Part shown: piece after piece, positions 55,986-64,000 of the stretch
Numbering within the stretch: the first letter of the stretch is position 1
Layout: the number at the start of each line of letters is the position of its first letter
NCBI RefSeq assembly: GCF_963082655.1
Contig: NC_081555.1
Location: 91,675,272-91,739,271, forward strand
Length of the DNA stretch: 64,000 nucleotides
Source of the DNA: Stomoxys calcitrans
Taxonomy: Eukaryota > Arthropoda > Insecta > Diptera > Muscidae
Direction of reading: 5' to 3'
The notes under the pieces: model-generated
The model's database searches: none
The model's input: the letters and a program-made list of their open reading frames with translations, nothing else
Told to the model about the DNA's origin: nothing
Made by a program: the position numbers and the translations under genes

Positions 55986-57394
55986 GGGAAAAAAATTTTT
56001 ACTAAATTTTATTTTTGTGGCAAAATGTTGTCAATTTACTTCAGTTATTTCTTTTCCAAAGACATTATATTTATAGAAACTTTTTATTTTATAGAAAGTT
56101 TATTCAAACTTTTTATTTAGTTTGAGAATTTTTTAAATTCCTACCTCTGTAGAAAATTTTGGCAAATTTAGTTTATATTTTTTTATACAAAATGTTAATA
56201 CCATCATACTGCCACTATCATGCTTTTACTCCAATTCTCTGCATTAATATATAAAGCTAACATTTACTATATGAAAAGAAACTGGAAAACTTTTTATAAT
56301 CCAACAACAAAAAAACTCTGGAGATTTCATATCCATTGCTCAAAACTAACATTTGTCAACCAAAGTTGCCATAAATATTTTGGCATTTTATTTCTTAATA
56401 ATTTGATATGTATGTACTCCTCACTCAAATCTAAGACCACGAGAGGAAAAAAAGACTACCTAAAACGCAGCTGAACAAAAAGCAATTTAAAAAACTTTTT
56501 GCTTGCAACACATCTTTAAAACTGCCATAAGCAGTACCCGCTCTTCTAGCAACCACCAACTTTCCTGCCTCCAACAACAGCAGCAACAGAGTGATGCCAT
56601 AAAACACACTGTTGCAAAGCTTTGATGCCAAGACATGGTGGCAGTATGCAGCAACAACTATTGTTGGCCCATTGCTGACATGGCCATATGGGGACATGGG
56701 TTTTTTTTTTTGTAATGGCAAACCATTGAGGAACCCACTGTGTTGTTATATTGGGGCTGCTGCTGCTGCTGCTGTTTTTGCTGTTGAACAGCCAACAACA
56801 GCTGCTCCTCTTGATGCTTTTATATATGTCGCCTTGTGGTGTTGTAAAACGCATGTTTGGCTTGCAATCAATTCAAGCACACCATAATTTATTGGCATTT
56901 AAACTTTGTCAATTCTGATGTAAATCGCCTGAAACTAACTGCAACTACTCTACTATGAATGCAACTGCAATTGCGGCTGGGAGGCCTTGTGATACCTTTC
57001 ATAGTTTGGATGAGGACACTAGAGTGTAACAAAATTTCATAATTTACTTATTTAATGCTTAGCAAAATTGTGCCTAAATTTTCAACAAAAATGAAAATTT
57101 TTACAAAAGCTTTTTGTTTAAATTTAATAAATTAAATTTAGCAAAACTTTCTATAAAAATTAAATTTTAACCAAAGTTTTTTATTTAAATGTAGTAATAA
57201 TAAAATTTTTGGTAAGATCTTCTTAGATCCTAGTAAATTTAAATTAAAAAAACTTACAAATGCGAACGCGACAGTATTTGTTTAGTACACTTACCTGAAA
57301 AGAAAAAATCAAATTTGAAAATTAATTAAAAATATTTTTTTTTAAAAAATTAAGAATTGAATTTCGAACTACATTGTATTTCGTTTACTTTTTT
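55986..57394. other. No recognised gene; CTG repeat
   Basis: Contains (CTG)n at about 56757-56775 with nearby CAACAG-rich patches. Open frames on both strands here are low-complexity products. No domain seen. Confidence 0.45.
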
Positions 57395-57480
57395 ATACCC
57401 TCCACCATAGGATACTAATTTCGTCATTCCGTTTGTAACACCTCGAAATATGCGTCTAAGACCCCATAAATTATATAAAA

Positions 57481-60161
57481 CTAGCTAAACCGGGCCCGCT
57501 CCGCTGCCCGGTTTGTGGGGTGTTTTAGGGAAGGGGTAGACCCCCAATACTTTTATTTTGAGCCCCACATTGACGTGGTTGGTAAATATGCCCCATTTAG
57601 GAGTGTTTTGGGAGTGGGTGGTCCCCCAAATACTTAGCCCTGAAAATAGATATATCAGCATCGTGCTCTACTCTCAAATATCATTTATTTGAACCTCATA
57701 TTGCCATTGGCCTCAAAATTGAACATCATTTTCGCTTTCTAATCTCAAATACCTATCATTTAAACCCCTTATTGCAAAAGTCAGCTAATATGTCCGGTTT
57801 AGGGTATGGGTCCTAAAAAACTATCAATATCGAGATCCACTCCCTTTAAGACCCAAAATTGTCATGATGAGCAAATACGTCCTATTTGGTCGTTGTTATG
57901 GGGGTGGGACGTCCCCTAGAGATTGTTGATACCAGATTCGTGGTCTACTCTCAAATACCTTTCATTTGAGCTCCATATTTCCATAGTCGGCAAACATGAT
58001 CGGTTTCGTGGGTGTTTGGGGGATGGGATGGCCACTCAGTGTCTTGACCCTGAAAATATATATCAGATTCGTGTTCTCCTCTAAAATACTTCTTATTACA
58101 GCCCCATATTGGAATGGTCAGCAAAAACGTCCTATATGGGTGGTGTTATAGGGGTGGGGTGGCCCCATACAGACTTTTTCCCGAATATTGATATCAGATT
58201 TGTGTTTTACTCCCAAAGACCTTTCATTTGAGCCCCATATTGCTATGGTCGTAAATTTGTCCTAGTTTGGGGATGTTTTTGGGGAGGGACGGCTCCCCAA
58301 ACACTTGGTTTGTATATCAGATTCGTATTCTGCACTCAAATACCTTTCATTTAAGCCCCTTATTCCCCCCACCCCCCTAGGTACCCCATCCGAAATTTGG
58401 ATTACAATGAGAGAGAACACAAAATTTCACTTACATCGCAACACATCTGGCGTTTCTGAAAATTAGGGTAAGGGGGAGGGTCTGCTCCCCCTTCAGATAT
58501 CAAAAAATGTTGTACCCTATTTTCACCATGGAATCATTATGCACCATCTGTGAAAATTTCAAGAAAATCGGTTCAGCCGTTTCTGAGTCTATAAGGAACA
58601 CACAAACAAACCTACAAACGAACACAAATTGACTTTTATACCCTGCACCACCACTGTGGTACAGGGTATAATAGATTTGTGCATTTATTTGCAACGCTAA
58701 GAAGGAGAAGAGCTAGACCCATCGATAATTATACGGATCGGCTAAGAATCACTTCCTGATTCGATTTAGCTATGTCCGTCTGTCTGTCCATGTATTCTTG
58801 TAATCAAGGTACAGGTCGCATTTGTTGCCTGATTTTTACAAAATTTTTTCATAAGTGTCTTTTTTGGTCCAAGGGCGAAAGCTATTGATTTTGAAAAAAA
58901 ATCGGTTCAGATTTAGATATAGCTCCCATATATATCTTTCATCCGATGTGCCCTTTTGAAGCTGTAGAAGCCACAATTTTGGTCCGATCTTTACAAAATT
59001 TGGCACGAAGTGTTTTTTTAACGACCCAAAATGCTTGCAAAATTTTATTGAAATCGGTCCAGATTTAGATATAGCTTCCATATATATCTTTCATCCGATA
59101 TGCCCTTTTTAAGCTGTAGGAGCCGCAATTTTGGTACGATCTCTACCAAATTTGGCATGAAATGCTTCGAGTGACGTCCTAATATGTGTGCAAAATTTCA
59201 TCCAAATCGGTTCAGATTTAGATATAGCTCCCATATATAACTTTCGTCAGATTTGACCTATTAAGGCTGTAGAAGGCACAATTTTGGTCCGATCTTTACA
59301 AAATTTGGCACAAAGTGCTTTTTGTGACGTCCCAATATGTGTGCAAAATTTAATTTAAATCGGATCAGATTTATATATAGCTCCCATATATATCTTTCAT
59401 CCGATATGCCCTTTTAAGGCTGTAGAAGCCACAATTTTGGTCCGATCTTTACAAAATTGGGCATGGGCCGTGTTATTCAACGTCCTCATATGTGTGCAAA
59501 ATTTCATAATAATCGGTTCAGATTTAGATATAGCTCCCATATATAACTTTCGTCAGATTTGACCTAAGGCTGTAGAAGGCACAATTTTGTTCCGATTTTT
59601 ACAAAATTTGGCATGGGACGTTTTATTCAACATCCTCATATGTGTGCAAAGTTTCATAAAAATCGGTCTAGATTTAGATATAGCTCCCATATATATTTTT
59701 CATCCGATATGGTCTTTTAAGGCAGTAGAAGCCACAATTTTGGTCGGATCTTTACAAAATTTGGCATGGGCCGTTTTCTTCAACGTCCTCATATGTATGT
59801 AAAGTTTCATAAAAATCGGTCGAGATTTAAATATAGCTCCCATATATATTTTTCATCCGATATGGCCTTTTAAAGCTGTAAAAGCCACAACTTTGTCCGA
59901 TCTTTACAAAATTTGGCATGGGCTGTTTTATTCAACGGCCTCATATGTGTGCAAAGTTTCATAAAAATCAGTCCAGATTTAGATATAGCTCCCACATATA
60001 TTTTTCATCCGATATGGTCTCTTAAGGCAGTAGAAGCCACAATTTTGGTCCGATATTAGTGGATATAAGTGCTGTCTATTAAAAGTATTACTCGGTGGTG
60101 TAGGGTATTATATAATCGACTCCACCCGACTTTTGCCTTTCCTTACTGGTTTTATATAAGA
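57481..60161 (-). mobile_element. Helitron-like element with both ends, itself interrupted
   Basis: On the minus strand it starts TC TTATATAAAA at 60161, is interrupted, and resumes at 58640. It then runs through AACGGCTGAACCGATTTTCT and about 130-bp modules, ending GGGCCCGGTTTAGCTAG at 57481. Host bases at the borders are A and T, as expected for Helitron insertion. Length without the insertion is about 1.17 kb, so it is non-autonomous. Confidence 0.65.
58641..60149 (+). repeat. Tandem-monomer element nested in the Helitron-like copy
   Basis: Starts CCCTGCACCACCACTGTGGT and ends near CGACTTTTGCCTTTCCTTAC. Eight or so monomers (AGATATAGCTCCCATATATA, CTTTCATCCGATATG, GCTGTAGAAGCCACAATTTT, TTTACAAAATTTGGCA). 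TTTTATA flanks both sides (58634-58640 and 60150-60156), a possible target duplication. Confidence 0.7.
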
Positions 60162-60985
60162 TTCTTGATGGTCATGTCATTTAAATCAATCTAGGCATGT
60201 CCGTCTGTCCGTCCGTCTGTCGAAAGCACGCTAACTTTCGAAGGAGAAAAGCTAGGCGCCTAAAATTCTGCACAAATACTTTTAATTTGTATGGGTCAGT
60301 TGGGATTGTAAATGGACCAAATCGGTCCATATTTTGATATGGCTGCCATATAAACCGATCTTGGCTCTTGACTTCTTGAGTCTCTAGAGGGCGCAATTCT
60401 CGTCTGATTTGACTGAAATTTTGCACGAGGTGTTTTGGTATCACTTTCAACAACTGTGTTAAGTATGATTAAAATCGGTTCATAATCTGGTATAGCTGTC
60501 ATATAAACCGATCTTGGATTTTGACTTCTTAAGCCAATAGAGCTCGCAATTCTCATCCGATTTGGATGAAATTTTGCATGAGGTGTTTTGTTATGACTCC
60601 CAATGACTGTGCTAAGTATGGCGCAAGTCGGTACATAACCTGATATAGCTGCCATATAAACCAATCTGGGATCTTGATTTCTTGAGCCTCTAGAGGGCGC
60701 AATTCTCTTCTGATTTAGCAGAAATGTTGTACAATGGCATCTCCCATGACCTTCAACATACGTGTCCAATATGGTTTAAATCGATCTATAGCTTGACACA
60801 GCTCCCATATAAACCCATCTCCCGATTTTGCTTCTTGAGCCCCTACAAGGCGCATATCTTATCCAAATAAAATGAAATATTACACAATACTCGACGAAGA
60901 ACTCGACAAATGCGATCCATAGAGGAGGGTATATAAGATTCGGCCCGGCCGAACTTAACACGCTCTTACTTGTTTCTTTTACCGT

Positions 60986-61845
60986 TACACCCTTATATAA
61001 AGCCATTATCAAGTCATATATTGCACTGCAACCATTGCGAGGTAACTTAATGCAAGAGGATGTCGATGTGACTGTCGATTTGAATACGAATGACGTTGTC
61101 AGTGCATGCATAACTGCAATATAGCAGTTTGCATGTCCTTCCGCTAGTGTCTCTCCCCAACTCCCTTGATGTTTGATGCTTATTTGGCCAAGTATTTATG
61201 AATTTCTGTTGCATGCCACAAAGAAGAAATGTAATGCAACAATCAGAAAACCATTTGAAATTTACTTAACAACCACGTACCATACGCACACAAAACAACC
61301 ACAAAAAAGCAGCCCAAAATATCATAAAAATACATATGCCTCGTTGGTTAGCTGCCAAAGTTGGGCCTTTGTCGTACGACTGCTCTCCACCATGTAAGAG
61401 TAACATCAACAAATGCAGCATCAACTGCTATTGCAACTAAACTGCCACAAGCAATAGAAAATGCACAACACAAACGAGATGCAGTTGAGTGCTTTGTTAA
61501 TGCGACACTCAACGACATCAACGAATTTGGGTACAACAAACAGAATATGCATATATTTAAAGGACGATATTCATAGGATAGGTAGGTAGGTAGCGCCTCC
61601 CCATGGCCAAAGAAAACAAGTAGAAAAAGATTGTAATAACATTACAAACATAAGCAACAACAACAGCAATAACAACACAAATAACATCAACAACACGGTT
61701 CTAACAACAAACCATGGATGTCGTTGTACACAATCTGTGGCCTAATGTAATACTACTTGAACATATGTTAGTAGGTACGATGGTCATAGGGAGAAGTGTG
61801 GTATAAAGGGGACAAATATTTTTTCAAAAAAAAAATCATTTATTT
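60986..61845. other. No recognised gene
   Basis: CAACAA-rich patches (61650-61710) and a short GTAGGTAG repeat (61580-61594). Nothing else supportable. Confidence 0.45.
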
Positions 61846-61849
61846 ACCA

Positions 61850-62560
61850 AATTGATTTAGGAAATTTTACCAAAATTTCATTTCTATAGGAAATTTTGTC
61901 AAAATTTCATTTCTGTAGGAAATTTTGTCAAAATTTCATTTCTATGGGAAATTTTGTCAAAATTTCATTTCTATAGGAAATTTTGTCAAAATTTCATTTC
62001 TATAGGAAATTTTGTCAAAATTTCATTTCTATAGGAAATTTTGTCAAAATTTCATTTCTATAGGAAATTTTGTCAAAATTTCATTTCTGTAGGAAATTTT
62101 GTCAAAATTTCATTTTTTTAGAAAATTTTTTCCAAAATTTCATATCTATAGGAAATTTTGTCAAAATTTCATTTCTATAGGAAATTTTGTCAAAATTTCA
62201 TTTCTATAGGAAATTTTGTCAAAATTTCATTTCTATAGGAAATTTTGTCAAAATTTCATTTCTATAGGAAATTTTGTCAAAATTTCATTTCTATAGGAAA
62301 TTTTGTCAAAATTTCATTTCTATGGGAAATTTCATTTCTATAGGAAATTTTGTCAAAATTTCATTTTTATAGAACATTTTTTTCAAAATTTCATTTCTAT
62401 AGAACATTTTTTTCAAAGTTTCATTTCTTTAGGAAATTTTGTCAAAATTCCAAATTTACAGAAAATTTTGTAAAAAATTTAATTTTTGTAGCAAATTTTG
62501 ACAAAATTTTGTTTTTAAGGGAAATTTTGTCAAAATTTCATTCTGTTTAATGAAATTTGG
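61850..62560 (+). repeat. 29-bp minisatellite, second family, about 24 units
   Basis: Unit GGAAATTTTGTCAAAATTTC plus ATTTCTATA, exact 29-bp spacing (61922, 61951). The core 61900-62330 is nearly invariant and the right end is degenerate. No spacers. Confidence 0.95.
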
Positions 62561-62726
62561 TTACGATGTCATTTATTTATGAATTTTTTGTCTAAATTTC
62601 ATTTCTAGGAAAATCCCGGCCGACACAGGATCACGTTGAGCACCACACAGTCTGGATCTATGAGCTCCGACTTGTGTGGTGTCCATCGTTATCATGGAAA
62701 ATTTAGGTGAAAGCTCCCGGTCGCTT

Positions 62727-63200
62727 ATGCCTCTAGCTACATGTAGGCTAAGTTTCCAGGACCAGGCCCGAAGGACAACGAATGATAGGTGGTAACAAAG
62801 AGGGGACTGTGAGCATTCCAAAATTATGTGGCCTAATCAAGACTCAAAGAGGTCTACTGTTTTGCTGTCATTGGCTAAAACAGACGTCTCAGTCATTGTG
62901 TCCATCATGACAGATCACGACTTTTGCAGAAACTGTGAGGACATCAAAGAAGAAGAGACTATAGAACATCTTCTGTGTGGGTGTCCCGCACTAGCAGTCA
63001 GATGGAGTTCCACCTTAGTTTTTCATTTCTTTGAGAACCTGCCTGATTTAGCGGATGTGACGCAAGTTGTTGGGCTTTTTAAAGCGATGGTTCAACGGTA
63101 GGAACTAGAAGGCATCTTCCTTCTCCTGTTCCTGTGGTATCATAATGAACGAAAACGTCTAAATGAATCTGATGGCAGACTGTCACTTAAACCTAACCTA
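62727..63200 (+). pseudogene. LOA-type retrotransposon C-terminal fragment
   Basis: Second copy of the tail seen at 35.4-36.1 kb: LATCRLSFQDQARRTTNDRW, then FCRNCEDIKEEETIEHLLC (CCHC intact), ENLPDLADVTQVVGLFKAM and a 3' end CACTTAAACCTAACCTAACC. Only one copy of the Cys/His block is present here. A stop follows MVQR; upstream frames are broken. Confidence 0.75.
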
Positions 63201-63559
63201 ACCGGGCACGTCCACAGGTTGCGGAAGGTGGAAAGCTCCGTTTTTATGCTGATTAGTTGCAAATGCGGGCGCGGGCAGTCACCGATTTTCGAGAGGAGAG
63301 TCTCAGTAAAGATCAGGTGGCACTGGTTCTTAATTAAATACTGAGCGCCTATGATACTCGAGATGACAAGGCGAGTTATTGGCGCCTTCAAATAACGAAT
63401 GGCCAAAATCAGCGTCTGTTCCCAGTTTGGGGGCGGCTGGAGGCGAGTGTCGGATCTTAAAGCAAGCGGCTCGCGACAACGAGGGATACATGTGCGATCC
63501 CACAAAACCCATTGGGTTGGCCCGCTAAGTCAGTAACCCGCCCTCGGAAACTATGAGAA
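63201..63559 (+). repeat. Retroelement leader and tail patchwork
   Basis: 63201-63400 shares GGGCAC..TCCACAGGTTGCGG and CTGAGCGCCTATGATACTCG with 23985-24175. 63410-63559 looks like the 5' leader of the next fragment. Non-coding. Confidence 0.5.
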
Positions 63560-63695
63560 ACAAGCGAATAGTAAAAACCAGACCCCCTTACGACGACGAC
63601 CCACACGAACGAAAAAAGGAGCATGTTTTGCGGATCTGCACCTGAAATGTTTATGACTCTTTAAAGAGAAGAAGCAGTATAGAGAAGGTGCAGGT
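63560..63695 (+). pseudogene. Start of a non-LTR ORF2 (endonuclease), truncated
   Basis: An ATG near 63552 reads MRNKRIVKTRPPYDDDPHER, then KKEHVLRICTWNVYDSL and a stop. The RICTWNV strand is the start of the AP-like endonuclease of Jockey/CR1-type elements. The rest is missing where the SINE begins at 63696. Confidence 0.55.
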
Positions 63696-64000
63696 GGAGG
63701 CCACCGTAGCGCAGAGGTTAGCATGACCACCTATGACGCTAAACGCCTGGGTTCGAATCCTGGCGAAAAAATCATAAAAATTTTCAGCGATTTTTCCCCT
63801 CCTAATGCTGGCGACATTTGTGAGGTACTGTACCATTTGGTATGGCAGCCATGTAAAAATTTCTCCACAAAGAGGTGTCGCACTGCGGCACGCCGTTCGG
63901 ACTCGGCTATATAAAAAGGAGGCCTCTTATCATTGAGCTTAAACTTGAATCGGACAGCATTTATTGATATGTGAGAAGTTTGCCCCTGTTCCTTAATGAA
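63696..64000 (+). mobile_element. tRNA-derived SINE, reaches the window edge
   Basis: GGAGGCCACCGTAGCGCAGA (A box), GGGTTCGAATCCTGGCGAAA (B box), the body with AGAGGTGTCGCACTGCGGCA and the tail GAGAAGTTTGCCCCTGTTCC. The most intact copy in the window. Confidence 0.92.

Larger units (their letters stand above)
57395..60985 (-). repeat. Tandem-monomer element hosting a Helitron-like insertion
   Basis: The left 86 bp (TATACCCTCCACCATAGGAT ... TAAGACCCCATAAATTATAT) and the right part (60162-60985: AATCTAGGCATGTCCGTCTG, GCTGCCATATAAACCGATCT, GAACTTAACACGCTCTTACT) are two halves of the 21199-22212 family. The 2.68-kb insertion 57481-60161 splits them. Confidence 0.75.

Noticed and set aside
56546..56854. 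Ser/Cys-rich open frame on the minus strand
   Set aside because: Driven by a CTG/CAG repeat and poly-T; no domain, and overlapping frames on both strands are equally open.

Overview
The window comes from a large, repeat-rich eukaryotic genome. It is most likely a calyptrate fly of the Musca/Stomoxys type. This rests on short GT-AG introns, the chitinase family present, and the density of tRNA-derived SINEs, LOA- and Jockey-type retrotransposons, Helitron-like elements and mariner MITEs. The genus is an inference.

Only one protein-coding gene is well supported. It lies on the minus strand and fills most of the left half. It is a group VI chitinase (Cht6), a secreted chitin-degrading enzyme with a very long, disordered Ser/Thr-rich tail. 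I rebuilt eight coding segments whose splice phases agree: 31449-31634, 28166-28680, 27652-28103 (GH18 catalytic domain), 27054-27379 (Thr/Pro linker), 26800-26989 (CBM14 chitin-binding domain), 19020-20051, 4179-13582 and 1-4143 (tail). Together they encode 5,416 codons without a start codon or a terminal stop. The signal-peptide exon lies upstream and is not securely placed. The 3' end is beyond position 1. The junction at 4144-4178 is anomalous: either a 35-nt intron or a frameshift.

The introns are full of repeats. Intron 13583-19019 holds a decayed Jockey-like element carrying a 606-bp foldback element, plus a LOA RNase H fragment. Intron 20052-26799 holds LOA, SINE, Helitron-like and tandem-monomer elements. 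Intron 28681-31448 carries a 29-bp minisatellite of about 40 units.

To the right of 31.6 kb I find no convincing complete gene. There are LOA copies (32.6-33.9, 34.3-36.1 and 62.7-63.2 kb), a 152-bp tandem-monomer element (36.1-38.3 kb) and a Helitron-like copy (40-41 kb). Two blocks of one 31-bp palindromic satellite lie in opposite orientations (42.2-46.3 and 51.3-53.9 kb). Between them are a copia fragment and a mariner MITE. Further right are an inverted-repeat element (55.6-56.0 kb), a three-level nest of elements (57.4-61.0 kb) and a second 29-bp minisatellite (61.85-62.56 kb). The window ends in retrotransposon and SINE sequence.
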